Positions 55,793 through 62,983 of a DNA stretch of 64,000 nt are shown in pieces; position 1 is the stretch's first letter; each line of letters opens with the position of its first letter. A program made the translations under genes and the position numbers. Below the pieces are notes generated by a model that was given only the letters and a program-made list of their open reading frames with translations, was not told the DNA's origin and ran no database searches. The stretch lies in the NCBI RefSeq assembly GCF_003151075.1, contig NZ_CP029482.1, positions 372,001 through 436,000 on the forward strand, given 5' to 3'. The DNA comes from Pseudomonas sp. 31-12. Its GTDB lineage: Bacteria; Pseudomonadota; Gammaproteobacteria; Pseudomonadales; Pseudomonadaceae.

Positions 55793-55869
55793 CTTCGCGA
55801 GCAAGCCCGCTCCCACACGGGATCTATGGTGTATATAGAACCCCTGTGGGAGCGAGGCTTGCCCGCGAA
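55793..55869. repeat. REPIN after cysA
   Basis: Inverted arms at 55793-55817 and 55845-55869 lie between convergent cysA and the DUF962 gene. One arm has an inserted G (GAGGCTTGCCCGC). Confidence 0.85.
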
Positions 55870-55875
55870 AGCGAT

Positions 55876-56394
55876 CTACGCAGCAGCACGCTTCGGATTA
55901 ACCCGCACACCCCCCACCCGCGCCTCGATCTGCTCTTTCAAATCCCGCCGTAACCCCAGCAAAAACGCCAGCTCAACCGCCACAAACAACGGCCCGACAA
56001 TCAACCCCGTCACATCATCGACAAACGCCGGTTTGCGTCCTTCGTAATGATGGCCGACAAACTGAATCGCCCAGCCCACCACAAACATCCCGAGCCCGCT
56101 CGCCAGCCACACCAGCGTACTTTGCTGCGCAAGCACCTGACCCGCCCAGACGCACAGCCCCAGCAAAACAGTCATCAACACCCCGAGCCGCACCTCCAGG
56201 CGCAGGTAAAACCACCCCGAGGCCAGTGCCACCAGCATCGCCGGGGAAACCCAGCCTCCAAGCCATTGCGGCCGCGACAGCAACACCGCCACGGCCACCA
56301 CAATCAACGGAATCCCGATAAAGTGGCTGGCAATGTTGCGCGGGTCACGGTGGTACGCGGCGTATTGACTGAGATGGTCAACGAGGCTTTTCAT
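55876..56394 (-). CDS. DUF962 / Mpo1-like membrane protein
   Basis: A 172-residue membrane protein. MKSLVDHLSQYAAYHRDPRNIASHFIGIPL and WAIQFVGHHYEGRKPAFVDDVTGLIVGPLFVAVE are the DUF962/Mpo1 signatures, including the HxxG and GHxxxEGRxPA histidines. About four helices. ATG 56394 follows GGAGG. Yeast Mpo1 is a dioxygenase acting on 2-hydroxy fatty acids; whether that holds here is inference. Confidence 0.87.
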   Translation of the reverse strand: MKSLVDHLSQYAAYHRDPRNIASHFIGIPLIVVAVAVLLSRPQWLGGWVSPAMLVALASGWFYLRLEVRLGVLMTVLLGLCVWAGQVLAQQSTLVWLASGLGMFVVGWAIQFVGHHYEGRKPAFVDDVTGLIVGPLFVAVELAFLLGLRRDLKEQIEARVGGVRVNPKRAAA

Positions 56395-56478
56395 TGTTAT
56401 TCCTCCTGTAGGGTGATTGATCATGCCTCGGGCTCACCTTTCGCTCTGTCAGGCAGGCGACAATCTCCAGGAGTTTTC

Positions 56479-57165
56479 ATGGACATGCAGGTCTGGCGTT
56501 CGCGCCTGGAGTCGGGGCAGTGGTTCAGTCATTTACCTGTCCACTTACAGGATAGTCTGCTGGCTGCGGCCCGGGTGCGACGGTTGTCGTCGGGGCAACT
56601 GCTGTTCAAGCGCGGTGATCCGCCGTGCGGGCTGTATGCGGTGCTCGAAGGCTCGGTGCGCATCGGCGCGGTCAGCGAGCAGGGCAAGGAAGCATTGCTG
56701 AGCCTGGTGGAGTCGCCCCACTGGTTCGGCGAAATCAGCCTGTTCGACGGCCAGCCCCGCACCCACGATGCGTTCGGCGTGGGCCAGTGCACGCTGTTGC
56801 ACATCCCGCAGGCGGCGCTGCTGGCGTTGCTCGACGAACAACCGGTGTACTGGCGGCAAGTGGCGCTGCTGATGAGCCACAAACTACGCCTGACCTTCGT
56901 CAGCCTCGAACAACTGAGCCTGATGCCAGCGCCGGCACGTCTGGCGCATCGCCTGCTGATGATTGCCGAAGGTTATGGCGAGTTCGATCCGCCGCGACGG
57001 GTGCTGCAACTGCCGCAGGAGCAATTGGCGTCGATGTTGTCGCTGTCGCGGCAGACGACCAATCAGATTCTGAAGGACTTGCAGGGGCAGGGGATTCTGG
57101 GTCTCAGCTACGGTGAAATTGAAATCCTGAACCTGGAAAAATTGCGGGCTACCTGTCAGATATGA
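56479..57165 (+). CDS. Crp/Fnr-family transcriptional regulator
   Basis: 228 residues. A cyclic-nucleotide-type sensor domain (about 10-130: LLFKRGDPPCGLYAVLEGSVRIGAVSEQGKEALL) is followed by a winged helix (LPQEQLASMLSLSRQTTNQILKDLQGQGILGLSYGEIEI). There are no clustered cysteines, so it is not an Fnr-type oxygen sensor. ATG 56479 follows CAGGAG. It diverges from the DUF962 gene. Ligand unknown. Confidence 0.88.
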   Translation: MDMQVWRSRLESGQWFSHLPVHLQDSLLAAARVRRLSSGQLLFKRGDPPCGLYAVLEGSVRIGAVSEQGKEALLSLVESPHWFGEISLFDGQPRTHDAFGVGQCTLLHIPQAALLALLDEQPVYWRQVALLMSHKLRLTFVSLEQLSLMPAPARLAHRLLMIAEGYGEFDPPRRVLQLPQEQLASMLSLSRQTTNQILKDLQGQGILGLSYGEIEILNLEKLRATCQI

Positions 57166-57207
57166 CAGTAGAAATAGGGTGTTCAGAGAGGTAAAAGGAG
57201 ATTGTCG

Positions 57208-57255
57208 ATGACGACAACCAAAGGAGATGGGCGTTATGAACGATATGAGCAATGA
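57208..57255 (+). CDS. Short upstream reading frame overlapping the Ig-like gene
   Basis: ATG 57208 sits 7 bp behind AAAGGAG and opens a 15-codon frame (MTTTKGDGRYERYEQ) whose stop lies 20 bp inside the next gene. This is either a leader frame that couples translation to the Ig-like gene, or the old start of that gene after a frameshift. No homology recognised. Confidence 0.35.
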   Translation: MTTTKGDGRYERYEQ

Positions 57256-57565
57256 CAATGAAGTGAAGGGTAGGTATAGGCCGTCACTTAACGCGATCCC
57301 TGCACCTGTAGTGAACTCTCCGGCGCCTGGCAGCAGCGTCAAAAGTCCCGTGGAATTCTCGGGCACTGGTGAGGAGGGCTGGCACGTCTATGTTGTCGCC
57401 GTGCCCATTGATGGAACGGAATACGCGTCTGCCGTGGTAAAAAACGGTGTGTGGTCGGTTTCGGTGGATATGGATGTACGGCGATATAGTGCGTTTGCGG
57501 TGCAAATGGACAATCGTGAAACATCTGAGTGGTCGAAAATATTCGATTTCACCGTCACTCCCTGA
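57236..57565 (+). CDS. Small Ig-like domain protein of unknown function
   Basis: A 109-residue protein made of one bacterial Ig-like domain (NSPAPGSSVKSPVEFSGTGEEGWHVYVVAV ... WSVSVDMDVRRYSAFAVQMDNRETSEWSKIFDFTV), the type usually found repeated in large surface or effector proteins. ATG 57236 is 9 bp behind AAGGAG. No signal peptide. It is more AT-rich than its neighbours, consistent with acquisition or with a remnant of a larger gene. Confidence 0.65.
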   Translation: MNDMSNDNEVKGRYRPSLNAIPAPVVNSPAPGSSVKSPVEFSGTGEEGWHVYVVAVPIDGTEYASAVVKNGVWSVSVDMDVRRYSAFAVQMDNRETSEWSKIFDFTVTP

Positions 57566-57591
57566 TCAGCACATGCTTAAAAACTTTCATT

Positions 57592-57612
57592 GCCGCACGT
57601 GGTGTGTGCGGC
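57592..57612 (+). terminator. Possible terminator-like hairpin after the Ig-like gene
   Basis: GCCGCAC-gtggtgt-GTGCGGC is a perfect 7-bp stem but has no following T tract, so termination is uncertain. Confidence 0.35.
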
Positions 57613-57749
57613 TTCAGGCAGATTGTCGAAAGCGTTGGTTCTATCAACAAAGCCATCCTCGTTAGTACCTTCAGCTTGAAACACAAGTTTGTCATGGGCA
57701 ACCCACTCGAAGAGGCTTAGCCTGTAAGCCTGAACAATCGAGGTGTGCC

Positions 57750-58115
57750 ATGCGTGTGCTGTTAGTAGAAGACGAACCGGAGATCGCCCAACGCCTGGCC
57801 AACGGCCTGAACGAGGCGAGTTATGCGGTCGACGTGGCGCTTAACGGAATGGACGGCCGGCGCTTTATCGAGTCCGGCGAATACCAACTGATCATCCTCG
57901 ACGTGATGCTGCCGGGCCTCAACGGCTGGCAGTTGCAGCAGCAGATCCGCAAGCTCGGCGACACGCCGGTACTGTTCCTCACTACCAAGGATGGCATCGA
58001 AGATCGCCTGCGCGGGTTGGAGCTGCATGAGGATGATTACTTGCTCAAGCCGTTTGCCGTGAGTGACCTGGTGGCGCGGGTGCGCAAGTTGTTGCGGCGG
58101 GATCGGGGGCGGTAG
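57750..58115 (+). pseudogene. OmpR-family response regulator, receiver domain only (truncated)
   Basis: 121 residues with a complete receiver domain: acidic pocket VEDEPE, phospho-acceptor Asp in LIILDVMLPG, Thr in LFLTTKD and Lys in DDYLLKPF. In CopR/OmpR-like relatives the linker RVRKLLRRDRGR leads to a winged-helix DNA-binding domain, but here the frame stops directly after it and no kinase gene follows. The sequence then becomes AT-rich and enters the HipBA module. Either a stand-alone receiver or the stump of a disrupted two-component system. Confidence 0.7.
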
Positions 58116-58181
58116 ATTCAAGGGTCTGGGATAAAAAATGAGCTGGACTTCGGTATAAAACTGCACTAAATACAATGCATA

Positions 58182-58196
58182 TCCACAATTTGTGGA
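58182..58196. promoter_or_regulatory. Palindrome upstream of hipB, candidate HipB operator
   Basis: TCCACAA-T-TTGTGGA is perfectly symmetric, 32 bp before the hipB ATG. It is flanked by related TACAATGCA (58171-58179) and TACGATGCA (58210-58218) copies. HipB-type antitoxins bind repeats in their own promoter. Confidence 0.45.
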
Positions 58197-58227
58197 AAAT
58201 TGCACGGTATACGATGCAGGTTGAACA

Positions 58228-58476
58228 ATGGAAAACCTTGGCGAACTCATCCGGTCTCTACGCAAAGAGCGAAAGCTTTCTCAGGATGCACTGGCAAAAC
58301 AGTACGGCATGAGCCGTTCCACGATTTCAGGTATCGAGAACAACACCCTCTCGGAAATTGGTCTGCGTAAGGTTGAGGCGATCCTTAATGGATTCGGATA
58401 CGTGCTTACCGCCGTGCCCCGTCAGTCGAAGCGCCCAACGTTGGACTCTCTGAAAAAGGCCAACTTCCATGGCTGA
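58228..58476 (+). CDS. hipB: HipB-like antitoxin (XRE-family HTH)
   Basis: An 82-residue Cro/CI-type DNA-binding protein (LGELIRSLRKERKLSQDALAKQYGMSRSTISGIENNTLSEIGLRKVEAILNGFGYVL) that represses its operon and neutralises HipA. It overlaps the toxin gene by 8 bp. Confidence 0.88.
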   Translation: MENLGELIRSLRKERKLSQDALAKQYGMSRSTISGIENNTLSEIGLRKVEAILNGFGYVLTAVPRQSKRPTLDSLKKANFHG

Positions 58477-59701
58477 GCAGCAGGAAAAGGACAGGCTGCA
58501 CATCAGTGTTTCCGGAGGGGCAATAGGCACCCTCGGTCGTGGTCAGTCTCGCGCAGATTCGGTTTTTACCTACGCCGAAAACGCGCAGGAAGAAAACGCA
58601 GTCTCGCTGACCATGCCGACGCGCCTTGAGAGTTACACGTGGGAGCAAGGTGTACTGCCCATTTTCGAAATGAACCTGCCCGAGGGCGCTCTGCGCGATG
58701 AATTGGTTCGTCGTTTCAGCAAAGCGGTGCGCGGGTTTGATGATTTCGCGATGCTGGCGATTGTCGGCCCGTATCAGCTTGGACGAGTGGGCATTGCGAA
58801 CGCGCAAGATGCGAGTGACCGGCCCCCGGAAACCAGCCTTGCGGATCTTCTTATACATGACGGCGCGCAAGGTTTGTTCGATGATCTGTTGCACACCTAT
58901 GGCCAGTATTCGGGTGTTTCGGGCGTCCAGCCGAAAGTGCTTGTCCGGGACAGTGCGACAACGGTCGACCGACTGACCCATCGAGGCGCGACGCACCTGG
59001 TCAAATCCTTTCGTCCAGAGGAATACCCCGAGCTCGCGGCCAACGAGTATTTCTGCATGCGTGCCGCGCTGCATTGCGGACTTGAAGTGCCGACATTTGA
59101 ACTCAGCGAGCACGGTAAATTTCTGGTCGTCAAACGTTTCGATCTCAATGATCGAGGGTATTTGGGGTTCGAGGATTTTTGTGTCCTCAATGCCTGGCCA
59201 TCGAAGGCCAAATACGATGGCTCGTATGAAGGTGCCGCGAAGCAAATCAAAGAATTTGTCTCCCCGTCATTGCTCAACCAGGCGCTTGAATCTTTCTTCA
59301 AGATCGTCGCGCTCTCGTCCGGTTTGAAGAATGGCGACGCTCACCTCAAGAACTTCGGGGTGCTGTACGAACATTGCGCCACCGATGCTCAGATCAACCT
59401 CGCTCCGGCCTACGACATCGTCACGACGTCGGTCTACATCAAGTCCGACAGCATGGCGTTGCTGTTAGGTGGATCAAAGGCTTGGCCCAAGTACAAAATG
59501 TTGATGCGGTTTGGTCGTTCGGCCTGCAACCTGACGGAAGGGCGCTGCAATGAACTGCTGCAACAGGTTGCTCATGGGATGGATGTGGCGATGGGCGAGA
59601 TGGTTCACTACATTCGGGCTAACCGCGGTTTTGCCGAGGTTGGCGACGCGATGATGGATCAGTGGAAATCAGGTGTTGCACGAAGTCTGATCAAAAGCTG
59701 A
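58469..59701 (+). CDS. hipA: HipA-family serine/threonine kinase toxin
   Basis: A 410-residue HipA-type kinase, known in E. coli to phosphorylate glutamyl-tRNA synthetase. The ATP-binding loop SGVQPKVL, the HipA catalytic loop NGDAHLKNF and the metal-binding Asp in LAPAYDIVTTS are intact, so it should be active. It shows the normal hipBA order with an overlapping start. Together with hipB it occupies the place where the rest of a response-regulator gene would be expected. Confidence 0.88.
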   Translation: MAEQQEKDRLHISVSGGAIGTLGRGQSRADSVFTYAENAQEENAVSLTMPTRLESYTWEQGVLPIFEMNLPEGALRDELVRRFSKAVRGFDDFAMLAIVGPYQLGRVGIANAQDASDRPPETSLADLLIHDGAQGLFDDLLHTYGQYSGVSGVQPKVLVRDSATTVDRLTHRGATHLVKSFRPEEYPELAANEYFCMRAALHCGLEVPTFELSEHGKFLVVKRFDLNDRGYLGFEDFCVLNAWPSKAKYDGSYEGAAKQIKEFVSPSLLNQALESFFKIVALSSGLKNGDAHLKNFGVLYEHCATDAQINLAPAYDIVTTSVYIKSDSMALLLGGSKAWPKYKMLMRFGRSACNLTEGRCNELLQQVAHGMDVAMGEMVHYIRANRGFAEVGDAMMDQWKSGVARSLIKS

Positions 59702-59728
59702 GAACGATGTAGTGCATTGACGATCGCC

Positions 59729-59747
59729 TTCGCGAGCTTGCTCGCGA
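59729..59747. repeat. Solitary REP palindrome after hipA
   Basis: TTCGCGAGCTTGCTCGCGA is a compact REP core in the 81-bp gap between convergent hipA and the AraC gene. Confidence 0.7.
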
Positions 59748-59782
59748 TGAACCCGGAACAGTCAATCCACCTTCCAGATTTG

Positions 59783-60787
59783 TCACCGCAACCCATCCCG
59801 AAACTGCCCCGGTGTCATCCCGGTCCAGCGTTTGAACGCGCGGCTGAAGCTGCTGGTATCGGCGAACCCCAACAAATAACTGATCTCACTCAATGAGCAT
59901 TGCGGATCACGCAGGTGCAGCAGCGCCAGGTTTTCCCGACTTTCGTTGAGCAGCGTATCGAACCGACAGCCTTCGTCCGCCAGATGCCGTTGCAGGCTGC
60001 GCAAGCTCAAGTGCAGGGCCTTGGCGATGTGTTCGGCGCTGGGTTCGCCTTCAGGCAATTGCTCTTCAATGGCATCGCGGACCTTGCGTTCCCAGGTCAG
60101 CGGTTTGAGTTGCGCCAGGGTGCGCTTGAGCACCGCTTCGTTGTGTTCGGCCAGTTCCGGGTTGGCGTCGTCCAGGTGACTGTCGAAGTCCATGAGGGCG
60201 AATTCCAGTCGGTCCTCGTCGGCAGCGAAATACACCGGTGAACGAAAGACTTTGTGCCATTGATGCGGGTCGGCCGGTTCCGGGCGGCGCAAGTACACCG
60301 CCATGGGAGCATATTCGCGGCCCAGGCGATTGCGGCAGGTGCGCACGTAGATCGCGGCAAATGCGTCGATGGCTTCGAGTGCCGGTGCGGGATTGCCTTC
60401 GGGAATTTTCAGGCGGAAACGGTAGCGATCCTCGGTGCGAGTCAGCTCCAGTTCCAAAGCATCGCTGACCACCTGGTGATAACGCACGATGCGCTCGAAC
60501 ACTTCACGCAGACTGCCACTGGCCACCAATGCATAACCGAGCGCATGAAACGTTGTCGGGCTGACAAAGCGCGACACCCGCAGGCCAATCGCCGGGTCGC
60601 CACTGACCTGCACCGCGATTTCCCACAGGCGCGTGGTGCCCGACAACGGGTAACGGGCGTTCGGGTCGTCCATCAACTGCGGGTCGAGCCCCGCCTGTTG
60701 GCACAGGGCGGTGCTGTCGAGGCCCAACGCATCAAGTTGCTTGCGCAGGGCGCGGGTCCAGCTGGCGAGGGAGGTCGGTTCAGTCAT
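59783..60787 (-). CDS. AraC-family transcriptional regulator
   Basis: 334 residues. An N-terminal PF12625-type effector domain (about 20-205) and a C-terminal double helix-turn-helix (SAEHIAKALHLSLRSLQRHLADEGCRFDTLL ... SEISYLLGFADTSSFSRAFKRWTGMTPGQFR). It diverges from the desaturase gene across 100 bp, so control of that gene is the natural inference. ATG 60787. Confidence 0.88.
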   Translation of the reverse strand: MTEPTSLASWTRALRKQLDALGLDSTALCQQAGLDPQLMDDPNARYPLSGTTRLWEIAVQVSGDPAIGLRVSRFVSPTTFHALGYALVASGSLREVFERIVRYHQVVSDALELELTRTEDRYRFRLKIPEGNPAPALEAIDAFAAIYVRTCRNRLGREYAPMAVYLRRPEPADPHQWHKVFRSPVYFAADEDRLEFALMDFDSHLDDANPELAEHNEAVLKRTLAQLKPLTWERKVRDAIEEQLPEGEPSAEHIAKALHLSLRSLQRHLADEGCRFDTLLNESRENLALLHLRDPQCSLSEISYLLGFADTSSFSRAFKRWTGMTPGQFRDGLR

Positions 60788-60887
60788 GCTGATTGGCGCT
60801 TCCGGTCAACAGGTTGGCGTTCACGGCTACCACCTTGCGAGGGTTCACAAGGCAGGATGCGAACATCAATAACCAGAGGATGGAAGC

Positions 60888-61961
60888 ATGGACCGTACTT
60901 CTGCAAGTCCCCAACGACTGAATGCCGCCCAACGATCAGCCCATATTCGCGAAGTGGTGCTGGCCAGAGGCGTCGAGCTGCGCAAACGCTACCCGATTCT
61001 CAACCATCAGGACGCCTTGGGCGCGGGCATTCTGGCCTTCGCCCTGGCTGGAATGATCGGTTCGGCGGCGCTCTACCTGACCGGGCACATGGCCTGGTGG
61101 GTGTGCCTGTTGCTCAATGCGTTCTTCGCCTCGTTGACCCACGAGTTGGAACACGACCTGATTCATAGCATGTACTTTCGCAAGCAACGCGTGCCGCATA
61201 ACCTGATGATGGGGCTGGTGTGGTTGGCACGGCCGAGCACGATCAATCCGTGGATTCGTCGGCATTTGCACCTCAATCACCACAAGGTGTCCGGTACGGA
61301 AGCCGACATGGAAGAGCGCGCGATCACCAATGGTGAACCCTGGGGTTTTGCGCGGCTGCTGATGGTCGGCGACAACGTGATGTCGGCGTTCATTCGCATG
61401 CTGCGGGCGAATACCTGGGCTCATAAAATCAGCATCATCAAACGCGCACTGAAGGTGTACGCGCCGCTGGCGCTGGTGCATTGGGGCGCGTGGTATGTGT
61501 TCCTCGGTTTTCATGCGGCTAATGGCATTGCCTATCTGCTGGGGACGCCAATCGAATGGTCGGCGACCACGCTGTCAGTGATGCAGGTGATCGACATCGC
61601 TGCCGTGGTGATCATCGGCCCGAACGTATTGCGTACGTTCTGCCTGCACTTTGTCAGCTCCAACATGCACTACTACGGAGACGTGGAGCCGGGCAATGTG
61701 ATTCAGCAAACCCAGGTGCTGAACCCTTGGTGGATGTGGCCGATGCAGGCGTTCTGCTTCAACTTCGGCAGCAGCCACGGGATTCATCACTTTGTGGTGA
61801 AGGAACCGTTTTACATCCGCCAGATGACCGTGCCGGTGGCGCATAAGGTGATGCGTGAGATGGGCGTGCGGTTCAACGATTTCGGGACGTTTGGGCGGGC
61901 GAACCGGTTTGTGCGCAAGGACGCGACGGAGCCACAGCAAGTGCATGCTGCTCAGGTCTGA
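60888..61961 (+). CDS. Fatty acid desaturase family membrane di-iron enzyme
   Basis: 357 residues with histidine boxes HELEHD..H (LTHELEHDLIHSM), HLHLNHH (RRHLHLNHHKVSG) and HGIHH (SSHGIHHFVV), and about four membrane helices. The HELEHD first box differs from DesA in this window and is closer to hydroxylase-like members of the superfamily. Likely controlled by the divergent AraC regulator. Substrate unknown; a fatty acid or sterol-like lipid is plausible. Confidence 0.82.
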   Translation: MDRTSASPQRLNAAQRSAHIREVVLARGVELRKRYPILNHQDALGAGILAFALAGMIGSAALYLTGHMAWWVCLLLNAFFASLTHELEHDLIHSMYFRKQRVPHNLMMGLVWLARPSTINPWIRRHLHLNHHKVSGTEADMEERAITNGEPWGFARLLMVGDNVMSAFIRMLRANTWAHKISIIKRALKVYAPLALVHWGAWYVFLGFHAANGIAYLLGTPIEWSATTLSVMQVIDIAAVVIIGPNVLRTFCLHFVSSNMHYYGDVEPGNVIQQTQVLNPWWMWPMQAFCFNFGSSHGIHHFVVKEPFYIRQMTVPVAHKVMREMGVRFNDFGTFGRANRFVRKDATEPQQVHAAQV

Positions 61962-62063
61962 GCAACGTCTGCGGAAACTCAAAAGCGAAAACGTCCGTCA
62001 TCAATTTGACCCAAAGGAACGGTAGGTTGTGACGCAAGCGACGATGATTCGACGGTTGTTCAG

Positions 62064-62222
62064 GATGATTGGTATATGTAATTCGGGTCTAACAAAGGAA
62101 TTAAATATTCCTTTATTGGATAACTGATCTCGCCAATCATCGGCTTCAGAATTGTTGATCAGCGCAAATAGATTTTGAGTTTCCGGGGCCGTCTCCTTGG
62201 CAGGGTGCGGTCCCTTTTTTTT
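62064..62222 (+). ncRNA. Candidate structured small RNA or leader with its own terminator
   Basis: In a 383-bp gap (61962-62344) with no gene, GATGATTGG (62064-62072) pairs perfectly with CCAATCATC (62133-62141). Inside it AAAGGAAT (62094-62101) pairs with ATTCCTTT (62107-62114). A terminator at 62185-62222 follows. This nested structure ending in a terminator on the plus strand suits a small RNA; it could also be the 3' end of the desaturase transcript. The start is not known and no RNA family is recognised. Confidence 0.4.
62185..62222 (+). terminator. Rho-independent terminator in the desaturase-hydrolase gap
   Basis: GGGGCCG pairs with CGGTCCC (one G-T pair) around a 16-base loop, followed by eight T. 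Confidence 0.75.
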
Positions 62223-62273
62223 GTCTATTCAAAATCGCTGCATATTCATTATAGATCTTAATAAATAGCTTCT

Positions 62274-62289
62274 TATTCCTTAACGAATA
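62274..62289. promoter_or_regulatory. Inverted repeat upstream of the alpha/beta hydrolase
   Basis: TATTC-cttaac-GAATA lies in an AT-rich promoter 56 bp before the ATG. It resembles in style the palindrome before oscA, and is a candidate site for a shared sulfur regulator. Inference only. Confidence 0.35.
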
Positions 62290-62344
62290 TAACTCCCGTC
62301 CCTATACTCGATCAGGAACAGACACGCAGCAGGAGAGTTCCCCC

Positions 62345-62926
62345 ATGCGCAACGAATCAATTCGCTACCTGATTGTGCCGGGCTGGCAAGGATCGCCGGA
62401 AGATCATTGGCAAAGCCACTGGCAGAACAGTCTGCCGAACAGCGCGCGGGTGGAGCAGGCCGATTGGTTGACGCCACGTCGTGAAGACTGGGTGGCGGCG
62501 CTGGCCGAGGCGATTGCCGCTGACAGCACGCCGGTGATCTTGATTGCGCACAGTCTGGGTTGCATTACCGTTGCCCATTGGGCCGCCACTGCACCTCTGA
62601 ATCTTTTGCGTCAGGTGCGCGGTGCCTTGCTGGTCGCGCCGGCGGACGTCGAGCGCCCCGCGTGCTCGCCGGCGCTGCGTAACTTCGCGCCGATCCCGAG
62701 CCACTTGTTACCCTTCCCGAGTCAGGTCGTCAGCTCCGACAACGACAGCGCCGTCAGTGCGCCGCGAGCTCTTGAGCTGGCCCGTAACTGGGGTGCCGAG
62801 GCGGGGATTCTGGCGGGTGCCGGACACATCAACGTGAAGTCCGGTCACCAGCGCTGGGAGCAGGGTTTTGCCTATCTCTATCGCCTGCAAAACCGTATGG
62901 AACATCACGCCCTGCGACGTGCGTAA
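62345..62926 (+). CDS. RBBP9/YdeN-family alpha/beta hydrolase
   Basis: 193 residues. YLIVPGWQGSPEDHWQSHWQ is the family start. The nucleophile elbow is AHSLGC, a later Asp lies in SSDNDSAVS and the His in GAGHINVKSG, so the catalytic triad looks complete. ATG 62345 follows AGGAGAG. It lies 57 bp before the sigma-54 activator gene in the same direction. Substrate unknown. Confidence 0.88.
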   Translation: MRNESIRYLIVPGWQGSPEDHWQSHWQNSLPNSARVEQADWLTPRREDWVAALAEAIAADSTPVILIAHSLGCITVAHWAATAPLNLLRQVRGALLVAPADVERPACSPALRNFAPIPSHLLPFPSQVVSSDNDSAVSAPRALELARNWGAEAGILAGAGHINVKSGHQRWEQGFAYLYRLQNRMEHHALRRA

Positions 62927-62983
62927 ACCTTTTTCCTGTTAAACGCCCCCCGTCTCCCCGGCGGTTTTGGGCGGGAGTCTGCC

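Noticed and set aside
14742-55869. REPIN arrays considered as a CRISPR array
   Set aside because: Units are scattered between genes, palindromic and in inverted pairs with variable spacing. There are no regular spacers or cas genes.
61962-62344. Known regulatory RNAs such as RsmX/Y/Z or PrrF in the gap after the desaturase
   Set aside because: No series of GGA motifs in hairpin loops as in Rsm RNAs and no Fur-box-like sequence, so only a generic small-RNA candidate is reported.
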